NCBI GenBank assembly: GCA_050014355.1
Contig: JBEKDL010000048.1
Location: 1-14,668, forward strand
Direction of reading: 5' to 3'
Source: Fen-1077 sp050014355
GTDB taxonomy: Bacteria; Chloroflexota; Dehalococcoidia; Dehalococcoidales; RBG-16-60-22
DNA length: 14,668 bases
Position numbers and translations under genes: made by a program. Shown one piece after another: positions 6,198 to 13,454 of this stretch. The number at the start of each line of letters is the position of its first letter. Positions within the stretch are counted from its first letter, which is position 1. Below the pieces are notes generated by a model that was given only the letters and a program-made list of their open reading frames with translations, made no database searches and was not told the origin of the DNA.

Positions 6198-7482
6198 ACC
6201 AAGATTGCTACAGGCCATGCTCGATGCCTTCAGCCTGCCCGACCTTCGGCGGCGCATTTTGATTACCCTGGGCATACTGGTGGCATTCCGTTTTATCGCT
6301 CATGTGCCTCTCCCGGGCGTAAACGTCGCCGCGCTCAAGAACCTATTCCAGAGCAATGCCTTGCTCGGTATGCTCGACCTGTTCAGCGGCGGCGCCATGC
6401 GGCAGTTCAGCGTTGCCTCCATGGGCGTTTATCCGTACATTACCGCGTCGATTATCATGACACTACTGGTTCCGGTTATACCTGCGCTACAGGCGCTTTC
6501 GCAGGAGGGCGAGTCCGGGCGGAACCGGGTCAATTTAATTACCCACTGGCTGACGGTGCCGCTGGCCGGGCTTTCCGGCTACGGGCAGCTGGTTATACTC
6601 CAGCGGGCCGGCGCCGTGAGCGCCTCTAACACCCTGGCTACCTTCACCATCGTGTTATCGCTAATCGCCGGCACCATTTTCCTGGTGTGGCTGGGCGAGC
6701 TTATTACCGAGTACGGCATCGGCAACGGCATCTCGATTATCATCTTCGGAGGTATTGTCGCCGGGTACCCGACACTGATACAGCAGGGCTTCCTGGCCAA
6801 GGGAAATCCCATGGGGCTGGTCGTCTATATTGTAATCACACTGGCTACGGTAATACTGATTGTCATCTTTACCGAGGCGCACCGTCGTATCCCGGTACAG
6901 TACGCGCGTAGCGTTTTCCGCGGCGGCCGCATGTACCGCCAGTCCGGCACCACGCATATCCCGATGCGCGTCAACAGCGCCGGCATGATACCGCTCATCT
7001 TCTCCATGTCGGTCGTACTTTTCCCGGGCATCGTCGCCAGCTACTTTGATAAGGGAAGCGGTTTCGCCCATACCATTACGCAATGGTTCAACCCGAGCAC
7101 CGCCCTGCCGGTGGGAGCATTTTACTGGATTTTATACTTTATATTATCGGTCGGTTTTACCTTTTTCTATACCGCGGTAACCTACCAGCAGCAGGACCTG
7201 CCCGGCACGCTGCAAAAACAGGGCGGCTTTGTCCCCGGGATACGACCCGGGAAGAACACCGCCACTTATCTTAGCAACGTCATCAACCGGATAACCTGGG
7301 CGGGGGCGCTTTTCCTGGCTTTTGTCGCGGTGATGCCCTTCCTGGCGCGGACGGTCACCAATGTCCAGCAAATACAGCTTTCCAGCTTGGGCTTGTTGAT
7401 TGTGGTAGGTGTTGTTCTGGACACAATGAAGCAGCTCGAAGCCCAGTTGGTCATGCGGCGCTACGAAGGCTTTATTAAATAG
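6178..7482 (+). CDS. secY: Preprotein translocase subunit SecY
   Basis: SecY forms the membrane channel of the SecYEG translocon for export and membrane protein insertion. The 434-residue product has the expected ten hydrophobic segments. TM1 is at about 27-45, followed by a plug/TM2 region with MLDLFSGGAMRQFSV (65-79) and SMGVYPYITASIIMTLL. Family signatures include EYGIGNGIS (178-186), RRIPVQYA (236-243) and the large cytoplasmic loop GFVPGIRPGKNTATYL (350-365) used for SecA and ribosome contact. The start is ATG 6178, preceded by GAGGAGGGAG (6165-6174). A TTG at 6163 lies at the edge of that Shine-Dalgarno and is rejected. The start overlaps rplO by 20 bases, and adk follows after eight. 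Confidence 0.97.
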   Translation: MQQRPSRPRLLQAMLDAFSLPDLRRRILITLGILVAFRFIAHVPLPGVNVAALKNLFQSNALLGMLDLFSGGAMRQFSVASMGVYPYITASIIMTLLVPVIPALQALSQEGESGRNRVNLITHWLTVPLAGLSGYGQLVILQRAGAVSASNTLATFTIVLSLIAGTIFLVWLGELITEYGIGNGISIIIFGGIVAGYPTLIQQGFLAKGNPMGLVVYIVITLATVILIVIFTEAHRRIPVQYARSVFRGGRMYRQSGTTHIPMRVNSAGMIPLIFSMSVVLFPGIVASYFDKGSGFAHTITQWFNPSTALPVGAFYWILYFILSVGFTFFYTAVTYQQQDLPGTLQKQGGFVPGIRPGKNTATYLSNVINRITWAGALFLAFVAVMPFLARTVTNVQQIQLSSLGLLIVVGVVLDTMKQLEAQLVMRRYEGFIK

Positions 7483-7490
7483 GAGTTTAG

Positions 7491-8132
7491 GTGTATATTA
7501 TTCTTCTGGGGGCACCCGGGGCGGGGAAAGGCACGCAGGCCGTCATGCTGGCGGAGAAAATGAAGCTGGTGCAGGTGGCCTCCGGCGACCTGTTCCGGAA
7601 AGCGCTCCAGCAGGAGACGGCTCTTGGCAAAAAGGCCAAAGCCTACATGGAGAAGGGGCAGCTTGTCCCCGATGAAATAACGATACAGATGGTGCTGGAG
7701 AGGCTGGCGGGACCGGACCTAAAAGCCGGGGCGATTCTGGATGGCTTCCCCAGGAATTTAAAGCAGGCCAGGGCGCTGGACAAAGCGATGGCCAAACAGT
7801 CCAGAGCCATTGACCGGGTAGTATATATTAAAGTATCGGAGGAAGAACTTATAAAGAGGCTCGGCGGCCGCTGGATTTGCCGCGACTGCCAGGCGCCCTA
7901 TCACCAGGTGGACTCTCCTCCTAAAGTGAAGGGCAGGTGCGACCGCTGCGGCGGCGAGCTTTACCAGCGCGCCGATGATAAGCCGGAAACGGTAAAAAAG
8001 AGACTGGAGGTCTATTTTAAGGAGACATCGCCTCTCATCGATTATTATCACAAGGCGGGCAAGCTGCTGGAGATAAACGGGGAAGGGGACGCTACGGAGA
8101 TTAACCAGCGGATATTGGCCGCCCTAGGTTAA
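7491..8132 (+). CDS. adk: Adenylate kinase, zinc-type LID, GTG start
   Basis: Cytoplasmic adenylate kinase catalyses ATP + AMP = 2 ADP and balances the adenylate pool. The 213-residue product has the P-loop GAPGAGKGTQ (7-16), the AMP-binding SGDLFR (31-36) and LDGFPRN (83-89) motifs, and a long LID with four cysteines (C130, C133, C150, C153), which in this family bind a structural zinc. The later KPETVKKRLEVYF segment supplies conserved arginines. It starts at GTG, with AGGAG at 7481-7485 overlapping the secY stop. The secY-adk-map-infA order is the common one outside the Proteobacteria. Confidence 0.97.
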   Translation: MYIILLGAPGAGKGTQAVMLAEKMKLVQVASGDLFRKALQQETALGKKAKAYMEKGQLVPDEITIQMVLERLAGPDLKAGAILDGFPRNLKQARALDKAMAKQSRAIDRVVYIKVSEEELIKRLGGRWICRDCQAPYHQVDSPPKVKGRCDRCGGELYQRADDKPETVKKRLEVYFKETSPLIDYYHKAGKLLEINGEGDATEINQRILAALG

Positions 8133-8144
8133 CCGGGATGAGAG

Positions 8145-8909
8145 ATGGGCATTGAAATAAAATCGGAAAAGGAGATAGCCGCAATGCGGCAGGCTGGACA
8201 CATCGTCGCGGAAGTGTTGAAAATAATGACCGACCAATTGAGACCGGGTATGAAAACCAAAGAGCTAGATATCATCGCCGAGAGGGAACTGAAAAAGCGT
8301 GGTGCCGAGTCCTCGTTTAAAGGCTACCGGGGCTACCCCGCTACGGTCTGCGTGTCCATCAATGACGAGATTGTCCACGGGATTCCGGGGGACAGGGTCG
8401 TGAAAAACGGCGACATGGTAGCCCTGGACTTCGGCGCGATATACCATGGTTTCCACGGCGACGCCGCCGCGACGGTGCCCGTTGGGGAGGTCAGCCCGGA
8501 GGCGATGCGCCTTATCGAGGCGACGCGGGGCTCGCTGGAAAGTGGTATCGCCGCGGCCAAAGCCGGGGCAAAACTCGGCGATGTCTGCGCGGCCATCCAG
8601 ACCTATGCCGAGTCGAGAGGCTATTCCGTAGTGCGTGAATATACCGGCCACGGTATCGGCCGGAAAATGCACGAGGACCCGCAAATACCCAACAGCACCG
8701 AACCGCCGTACGGTCTCAAACCGGGGACAGGCCCGGTGCTGAAAAATGGTATGACGCTCGCCCTGGAGCCCATGCTGAACGCCGGAGATTGGCGTACCCG
8801 CGTCGCCGATGACCACTGGACGGTGCTCACGGCCGATGGCAGCCTTTCGGCCCATTTTGAACATACGATTGCGATTAATAATAGCGAACCGGAGGTACTA
8901 ACCAGATAA
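8145..8909 (+). CDS. map: Type I methionine aminopeptidase
   Basis: This enzyme removes the initiator methionine from nascent proteins with a small second residue, acting near the ribosome exit after deformylation. The 254-residue product has the full pita-bread fold signatures and all five metal ligands of the family: D95 (VALDFG), D106 (FHGDAA), H169 (TGHGIG), E208 (LALEPM) and E239 (HFEHT). The conserved substrate-side H79 (IVHGIP) is also present. The size is that of the short bacterial type without an N-terminal zinc-finger extension. The ATG start at 8145 has a GGGATGAGAG purine run just upstream. The stop lies four bases before infA. Confidence 0.97.
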   Translation: MGIEIKSEKEIAAMRQAGHIVAEVLKIMTDQLRPGMKTKELDIIAERELKKRGAESSFKGYRGYPATVCVSINDEIVHGIPGDRVVKNGDMVALDFGAIYHGFHGDAAATVPVGEVSPEAMRLIEATRGSLESGIAAAKAGAKLGDVCAAIQTYAESRGYSVVREYTGHGIGRKMHEDPQIPNSTEPPYGLKPGTGPVLKNGMTLALEPMLNAGDWRTRVADDHWTVLTADGSLSAHFEHTIAINNSEPEVLTR

Positions 8910-8913
8910 GTTT

Positions 8914-9132
8914 ATGCCCAAGAAAGAGGCCATCGAAGTCGAGGGGACAGTAATCGAGGCGTTGCCTAACGCGATGTTCCGCGTCGAGCTTCCTAACAAG
9001 CACCAGGTGCTGGCCCATATTTCTGGCAAAATAAGAATGCATTATATCAGGGTGCTGCCCGGTGATAAGGTACTTATCGAGCTCTCTCCTTATGACCTGA
9101 CCCGGGGCAGAATCACCTACCGACTCAAGTAA
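8914..9132 (+). CDS. infA: Translation initiation factor IF-1
   Basis: IF-1 is a one-domain OB-fold protein that binds the 30S A site and assists IF-2 and IF-3 in initiation. The 72-residue length is canonical, with the family run EVEGTVIEALPNAMFRVEL (8-26), HISGKIRMHYIRVLPGD and the ending YDLTRGRITYRLK. It starts four bases after the map stop. No Shine-Dalgarno lies at normal spacing: the nearest, GGAGGT at 8891-8896, is 17 bases away inside map, and an in-frame stop at 8899 excludes an earlier start. Initiation therefore probably depends on coupling to map translation. Confidence 0.97.
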   Translation: MPKKEAIEVEGTVIEALPNAMFRVELPNKHQVLAHISGKIRMHYIRVLPGDKVLIELSPYDLTRGRITYRLK

Positions 9133-9149
9133 AATAAAGGTTTTAGAGA

Positions 9150-9263
9150 ATGAAAGTAAAAGCTTCCGTAAAAGTAAGATGTGAAAAGTGTAAAGTCGTT
9201 AAGCGGCGAGGGGTCGTCAGGATAATCTGTGAAAACCCCAAGCACAAGCAGAGGCAGGGTTAA
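9150..9263 (+). CDS. rpmJ: 50S ribosomal protein L36, zinc-binding form
   Basis: L36 is the smallest ribosomal protein; it sits deep in the 50S near the L7/L12 stalk base, bound to 23S rRNA. The 37-residue reading frame starts MKVKASVKVR and ends PKHKQRQG, the diagnostic ending of the family. The ligand set is C11, C14, C27 and H32 (CEKC, then CENPKH), so this is the zinc-binding form. The ATG at 9150 follows infA by 17 bases, with AAAGG at about 9136-9140. It lies 32 bases before rpsM, the widest gap in the whole cluster. Confidence 0.96.
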   Translation: MKVKASVKVRCEKCKVVKRRGVVRIICENPKHKQRQG

Positions 9264-9295
9264 ACATGGTTTCATCGGTACAAGGAGGGTTGTAA

Positions 9296-9685
9296 ATGCC
9301 ACGCGTTGCTGGAGTAGACATACCGGTAAACAAGCAGGCCTGGGTCTCGCTGCAATATATCTTTGGAATCGGCCCGGCTTTAAGCCAGACGATTCTGGCC
9401 AAGGCCAAGATTGCTCCGGAAGTGAGGGTCAAAGACCTCACCGAGGAAGAAGTCAACCGATTGCGCGAAATTATCGATAAACAGTACCGCGTTGAAGGCG
9501 AACTGCGGAAAGAGATTAACTTTAATATCAAGCGCCTGATTGAAATCGGGAGCTACCGCGGCAGCCGTCACCGCCGCGGCCTTCCGGTCAGAGGGCAGCG
9601 GACGCGCACCAACGCCCGTACGAAGCGCGGTCAGCGTAAGACGGTAGCCGGCAGAGGCCAGAAGCGCGGCACGGCTAAGAAGTAG
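9296..9685 (+). CDS. rpsM: 30S ribosomal protein S13
   Basis: S13 is in the 30S head, forms intersubunit bridges with L5 and 23S rRNA, and its C-terminal tail approaches P-site tRNA. The 129-residue product has MPRVAGVDIPVNKQ at the start, the helix-hairpin-helix segment IFGIGPALSQTIL (22-34), the RLIEIGSYRGSRHRRGLPVRGQRT region spread over about 80-103, and the basic NARTKRGQRKTVAG tail. The start has a near-ideal AAGGAGGGT at 9282-9290. It opens the alpha-operon part of the cluster. In E. coli S4 represses this operon at a pseudoknot near rpsM, but the 32-base gap here leaves little room and no such structure could be confirmed. Confidence 0.97.
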   Translation: MPRVAGVDIPVNKQAWVSLQYIFGIGPALSQTILAKAKIAPEVRVKDLTEEEVNRLREIIDKQYRVEGELRKEINFNIKRLIEIGSYRGSRHRRGLPVRGQRTRTNARTKRGQRKTVAGRGQKRGTAKK

Positions 9686-9709
9686 TCAGGACTTACTAAG
9701 GAGGCAAGG

Positions 9710-10102
9710 GTGCCACAGAAGAAGAAAACCAAGACGAGGAAGCGTGAAAGAAAGGCAGTCCCTACCGGGAAGGCTTATATTCAGTCCAGCTTCAATAACA
9801 CTATCGTAACGCTCACTGACCCGGAAGGGAACGCTTTAGCCTGGGGAAGCTCCGGCACGGCCGGCTTCAAAGGCTCGCGCAAAGGCACTCCTTACGCCGC
9901 GCAGATGGCGGCCCGCGATGCCGCCCGCAAAGCGATGGTCCACGGTCTGCGCCAGGTCGAGGTATATATTAAAGGTCCGGGCAGCGGCCGTGAAGCGGCT
10001 ATCCGCTCCCTGCAGGGCACCGGCCTCTATATTACCGGCATCAGAGATGTCACACCGATACCTCACGGCGGCTGCCGTCCTCCCAAGCGGAGAAGGGTGT
10101 AA
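9710..10102 (+). CDS. rpsK: 30S ribosomal protein S11, GTG start
   Basis: S11 is on the 30S platform, where it contacts helix 45/24 rRNA and the mRNA exit region near the E site. The 130-residue product has GKAYIQSSFNNTIVTLTD (20-37), GTAGFKGSRKGTPYAAQ and the near-universal ending DVTPIPHxGCRPPKRRRV. The variable position in that ending, normally Asn in bacteria and Asp elsewhere, is Gly here (G120, codon GGC at 10067-10069). The equivalent E. coli residue, N119, becomes isoaspartate. The rest of the protein is normal. The GTG start is supported by AAGGAGG at about 9699-9705 and by conservation that begins soon after a basic N-terminus. Confidence 0.97.
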   Translation: MPQKKKTKTRKRERKAVPTGKAYIQSSFNNTIVTLTDPEGNALAWGSSGTAGFKGSRKGTPYAAQMAARDAARKAMVHGLRQVEVYIKGPGSGREAAIRSLQGTGLYITGIRDVTPIPHGGCRPPKRRRV

Positions 10103-10113
10103 AGGGGAACATT

Positions 10114-10743
10114 ATGGCAAGATATACTGGCGCAGTATGCCGTTTATGCCGGCGCAGCGGGGAAAAGCTCTTCCTCAAAGGCAGCCGGTGCTATACGCCT
10201 AAATGTGAAATCGATAAGCGCAATAAACCGCCGGGACAGGGGACCGGACGCCGGCGGCGGAGAACCTCCGACCGCGGCTTGCAGCTCCGTGAAAAACAGA
10301 AAGCGCGCTTTACCTACGGAACCCTGGAAAGACAGTTCCGCAAGACGTTCGCCCTGGCGGAAAGACAGACAGGAATTACCGATGAAAATCTCCTGGTGCT
10401 GCTGGAAAGGCGGCTGGATAACGTTGTCTACCGGCTGGGCTTCGCCGATTCACGCAAGCAGGCCCGCCAGCTGGTGCGGCACGGGCACATCATGGTGAAC
10501 GGGCACAAGACCAATATACCTTCTTATCTGGTTAAAGAAGGCGATGCCGTCGGCTGGCGCGAAGGCAGCCGCAAGACCGAGTATTATAAAACACTGGCGG
10601 AAAACATCGAAGGCAAGACCGTTTTGAGCTGGCTAAGCCTGGACAGGCAGAACCTCTCGGGGCAGGTGCTGGCCATGCCCACGCCGGAGCAAATCGGCGC
10701 CACGTTCGATGCTAAAGCGATAACCGAGTACTATTCCCGTTAG
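10114..10743 (+). CDS. rpsD: 30S ribosomal protein S4, zinc-binding form
   Basis: S4 is a primary 16S rRNA binder that nucleates 30S body assembly and shapes the mRNA entry and accuracy interface with S5. The 209-residue product has a four-cysteine N-terminus (C9, C12, C26, C31: CRLC and CYTPKC), the zinc form absent from E. coli. It is followed by the QLREKQKARFTYG helix region and an S4 RNA-binding domain (about 100-165) with LERRLDNVVYRLGFA, SRKQARQLVRHGHI and VNGHKTNIPSYLVKEGD. The ATG at 10114 has AGGGG six bases upstream. rpsD lying between rpsK and rpoA resembles the E. coli alpha operon rather than Bacillus, where it lies elsewhere. Confidence 0.97.
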   Translation: MARYTGAVCRLCRRSGEKLFLKGSRCYTPKCEIDKRNKPPGQGTGRRRRRTSDRGLQLREKQKARFTYGTLERQFRKTFALAERQTGITDENLLVLLERRLDNVVYRLGFADSRKQARQLVRHGHIMVNGHKTNIPSYLVKEGDAVGWREGSRKTEYYKTLAENIEGKTVLSWLSLDRQNLSGQVLAMPTPEQIGATFDAKAITEYYSR

Positions 10744-10765
10744 GTTTATATAAGGAGGCAATCCA

Positions 10766-11815
10766 TTGGCTGGACTGTTAGTCCCACATATCGAATGTAC
10801 CGAACAAACGGAAAACTTCGGACGATTCGTCGCCGAGCCGCTGGAAAAAGGCTTCGGCATCACACTGGGTAACTCCTTGCGCCGCGTCCTCATCGGCTAT
10901 CTCTCCGGCGCGGCCATCACTCAAGTAAGAATTGAAGGAGTCCAGCACGAGTTCACCGTTATCCCCAACGCCAAGGAAGACGTCATGGACTTCCTGCTCA
11001 ACCTGAAGGAGGTCAGGATTAAACCCCTTTCCGACCGCGGCGGCACGCTGACGCTGGAGATTGAGGGCGAAGGGCGGATTTGCGCCGCCGATATCAAGCC
11101 GTCAGCCGACTTCGAGATTATGAATCCGGAACTCTGCCTGATTACCCTGAACAATCCCAAGAGCCGTCTCTACGTGGAAATGGATGTGGAAATCGGTACG
11201 GGGTTCAGGCCTGCCGAGTCTACGGACAACACCCCGGTAGGCACTATCCCTGTGGATGCTATTTTCACTCCGATACGGAAGGTCAATTACGCTATCGAGC
11301 CGACACACCTCGGAAGAGAGACAAGCCGCGAGCGGTTGCGCCTGGAAATCTGGACCGACGGCACGATGTCGCCGGTGGACGCCATGAGCCGCGCGGCGGC
11401 CATTTTAATCGAGCAGTTCACGCCTTTCGTCGAGTTCGTCAAGATTTCCCAGATGAAGGCCGAAGAACGCGCTATCCGCCTGTCAATCCCCGATGAGAAG
11501 TACAACATGCCGGTAGAACAACTCGACCTTTCCGTGCGCACGATGAACTGCCTGCGGCGCAGCAACATCACCACGGTAGGTGAGCTCGTCGCCAAGGGGA
11601 CGAAAGAGCTGCTCAAGCTGCGTAATTTCGGTCAGAAGTCCTACCAGGAGATAGAAGACCGTCTCACCGCCATAGGGCTATCGCTTAACCCCAAGACCGA
11701 GACCGTGCCCGAAGAAACGCCCGAAGCACAGCCTAAAGCCAAAGCCCGGAGCAAAGCCTCCAGTGCCGCCGCGGCTAAAGAAGCTGAAGCACCCGAAGAA
11801 AACGAAATTAAATAA
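10766..11815 (+). CDS. rpoA: DNA-directed RNA polymerase subunit alpha, TTG start
   Basis: Alpha dimerises to scaffold RNA polymerase, and its C-terminal domain binds UP elements and activators. The 349-residue product has the N-terminal dimerisation domain (1-230) with FVAEPLEKGFGITLGNSLRRVLI at about 21-43, an EKYNMPVEQL linker, and a C-terminal domain at about 249-308. There RTMNCLRRSNI places R258, N261 and C262 opposite the DNA-contacting R265/N268/C269 of E. coli. Residues 309-349 form a low-complexity Ala/Glu/Lys/Pro tail beyond the usual end, akin to the S3 tail. The TTG start is preceded by AAGGAGG at 10752-10758, eight residues before the conserved IECTEQ; no better start exists. 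Confidence 0.97.
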   Translation: MAGLLVPHIECTEQTENFGRFVAEPLEKGFGITLGNSLRRVLIGYLSGAAITQVRIEGVQHEFTVIPNAKEDVMDFLLNLKEVRIKPLSDRGGTLTLEIEGEGRICAADIKPSADFEIMNPELCLITLNNPKSRLYVEMDVEIGTGFRPAESTDNTPVGTIPVDAIFTPIRKVNYAIEPTHLGRETSRERLRLEIWTDGTMSPVDAMSRAAAILIEQFTPFVEFVKISQMKAEERAIRLSIPDEKYNMPVEQLDLSVRTMNCLRRSNITTVGELVAKGTKELLKLRNFGQKSYQEIEDRLTAIGLSLNPKTETVPEETPEAQPKAKARSKASSAAAAKEAEAPEENEIK

Positions 11816-11839
11816 TACCTGATACGGAGAACCAGAAAC

Positions 11840-12193
11840 ATGAGGCACAAAATAGCCGGAAGAGGCATGAGCCGGGCCAGCGGACATCGTAAAGCGCTGT
11901 ACCGCAACCTGGTCACCGACCTCTTAAAACATGAGAAAATCGTCACCACCGAGGCCAAGGCCAAGGAAATACGCGGTATGGCCGAGAAGATGATAACTCT
12001 GGGAAAAAAGAGCGGGCTTAGTTCCTACCGCCAGGCGCTGGCGTTTATCACCGATGAAAAAGTGGCCGCGAAGGTGTTTTCCGAGCTGGGACCCAGGTAT
12101 AAGGAACGTCCGGGCGGCTATACCCGCCTTACCAAGCTGGAGCCCAGGCTGGGTGATGGCGCCCGCATGGCCCAGATAGAGCTGGTGAAATAG
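11840..12193 (+). CDS. rplQ: 50S ribosomal protein L17
   Basis: L17 lies near the tunnel exit of the large subunit next to L22 and L32. The 117-residue product opens with MRHKIAGRGMSRASGHRKALYRNL (1-24, a variant of the conserved MRHRxxxxKLxRxxxHRxAL signature), continues with LLKHEKIVTTEAKAKEIRGMAEKMITL split over 28-54, and ends in GGYTRLTKLEPRLGDGARMAQIELV. Length is standard. GGAGA at 11826-11830 is the ribosome binding site. It follows rpoA by 24 bases and closes the alpha-operon block. Confidence 0.97.
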   Translation: MRHKIAGRGMSRASGHRKALYRNLVTDLLKHEKIVTTEAKAKEIRGMAEKMITLGKKSGLSSYRQALAFITDEKVAAKVFSELGPRYKERPGGYTRLTKLEPRLGDGARMAQIELVK

Positions 12194-12213
12194 CCTGCGG
12201 GCGAAGGATTATC

Positions 12214-13002
12214 ATGGTTACGGGCCTGGCAACCGGCATAAAAGTGGTACTTATCCTGGAATATAACGGCGCGAACTACCACGGCTCGCAATACCAGGCC
12301 AACGCGCCGACTGTCCAGGGGGAGATAGAGAAAGCTTTGCAGAAGCTTACCGGAGAGAAAATCAGGATTAAGATGGCCAGCCGGACCGATGCCGGGGTGC
12401 ACGCCGCTGGCCAGGTGGTCGGCTTCCGGACGGATTCTGTCCTGCCGCTGGACGCTTTTATCAACGGATTGAACCACTACCTGCCCGGCGATATCGCCGT
12501 GAAGGAATCCTTCCAGGCGGAGGATGATTTCGATGTCCGGCGCCGGGCGGTCAAGCGGACCTACAAATATTACATACTTAACAGCGCCACACGCTCACCG
12601 ATGAGGCAGGGGTTTTCCTGCCGGGTCACCGGTGAACTGGATTTGGAAGCGATGCAGCAGGCGTGCCGGTCCTTAATCGGGCGGCATGACTTTGCATCCT
12701 TCGTTTCCAGCGCTGAGACCGCCCGTCAAAAGAGAACGGTGCGGGACGTATTTAAAGCCGAAATAACACGAGATGGGGACATGATTGTTCTGGAGATGGT
12801 TGCCAACTCCTTTCTGCCCCACCAGGTGCGTAATACCGTCGGTTCGTTAATCAAGGTCGGACAGGGAAGGATGACGGTCGAAGAGTTTCTTGGCCTCGTC
12901 GCCGCTAAAACCCCCGGCCTTGCCGGGCCTACCGCCCCGGCCGACGGACTTTGCCTGGTGCGGGTGGACTATCCGGGTCCCTTTGAGGGAGATGCGAAAT
13001 GA
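12214..13002 (+). CDS. truA: tRNA pseudouridine(38-40) synthase TruA
   Basis: TruA isomerises uridines 38, 39 and 40 in the anticodon stem of many tRNAs. The 262-residue product has the TruA core: LEYNGANYHGSQYQ near the start, PTVQGEIEKAL, and the catalytic motif SRTDAGVHA (56-64) with D59 the nucleophile by family. RRRAVKRTYKYYI, GRHDFASF and NSFLPHQVRNTVGSLI complete the expected order. The ATG at 12214 has GAAGGA at 12203-12208, five bases away; a second start is not needed, although the first nine residues are not conserved. It ends in an ATGA overlap with rplM. truA-rplM-rpsI is a common Gram-positive-style arrangement. Confidence 0.96.
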   Translation: MVTGLATGIKVVLILEYNGANYHGSQYQANAPTVQGEIEKALQKLTGEKIRIKMASRTDAGVHAAGQVVGFRTDSVLPLDAFINGLNHYLPGDIAVKESFQAEDDFDVRRRAVKRTYKYYILNSATRSPMRQGFSCRVTGELDLEAMQQACRSLIGRHDFASFVSSAETARQKRTVRDVFKAEITRDGDMIVLEMVANSFLPHQVRNTVGSLIKVGQGRMTVEEFLGLVAAKTPGLAGPTAPADGLCLVRVDYPGPFEGDAK

Positions 13003-13439
13003 AAACTTATACCGCGAAATTGGCGGAAATCAAGCACGGCCGGCACGTCATCGACGCCGCTGACCAGACGCTGGGCAGGCTTTCCAGCCAGATAGCCAGG
13101 CTGCTGATGGGGAAGCACAAGCCCACCTATTCCCCGGCGCAGGATATCGGTGATTTCGTGGTGGTCATCAATGCCGGCAAGGTCCATTTTACCGGCCGCA
13201 AAGCCGAGCAGAAGGTCTATTACCGGCACTCGAACTATCCCGGCGGGCTCAAGAGCATCACGCTGGGAAAAATGATGGTCGAACATCCCACCCGGGCTAT
13301 CCAGTACGCCGTGGAAGGAATGCTGCCCCACACCCGCCTGGGCAGCGTCATGAAAAAAAGACTACGCGTTTACGCCGGCGCCGAGCAACCCGGCCGGACT
13401 AAGACTAAAAAAGCAAGCGTCAAAGAGACAGCGAAATAA
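12999..13439 (+). CDS. rplM: 50S ribosomal protein L13
   Basis: L13 is an early-assembly protein of the large subunit that binds 23S rRNA; in some bacteria it also represses its own operon. The 146-residue product shows HVIDAADQTLGRLSSQIARLL (16-36), LMGKHKPTYSPAQDIGDFVVVINA spread over 36-59, and HPTRAIQYAVEGMLPHTRLGS before a basic region. The usual HPHxAQQP ending is replaced by GAEQPGR plus a short Lys-rich tail. The usual aromatic WYVIDA near the start reads RHVIDA. The ATG overlaps the truA stop (ATGA), with GAGGGAG at 12985-12991. Confidence 0.96.
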   Translation: MKTYTAKLAEIKHGRHVIDAADQTLGRLSSQIARLLMGKHKPTYSPAQDIGDFVVVINAGKVHFTGRKAEQKVYYRHSNYPGGLKSITLGKMMVEHPTRAIQYAVEGMLPHTRLGSVMKKRLRVYAGAEQPGRTKTKKASVKETAK

Positions 13440-13454
13440 GGGGACAGGGATTCT

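Noticed and set aside
9264..9295. Possible S4-binding leader before rpsM
   Set aside because: Only 32 bases are free and no convincing pseudoknot could be drawn by eye.
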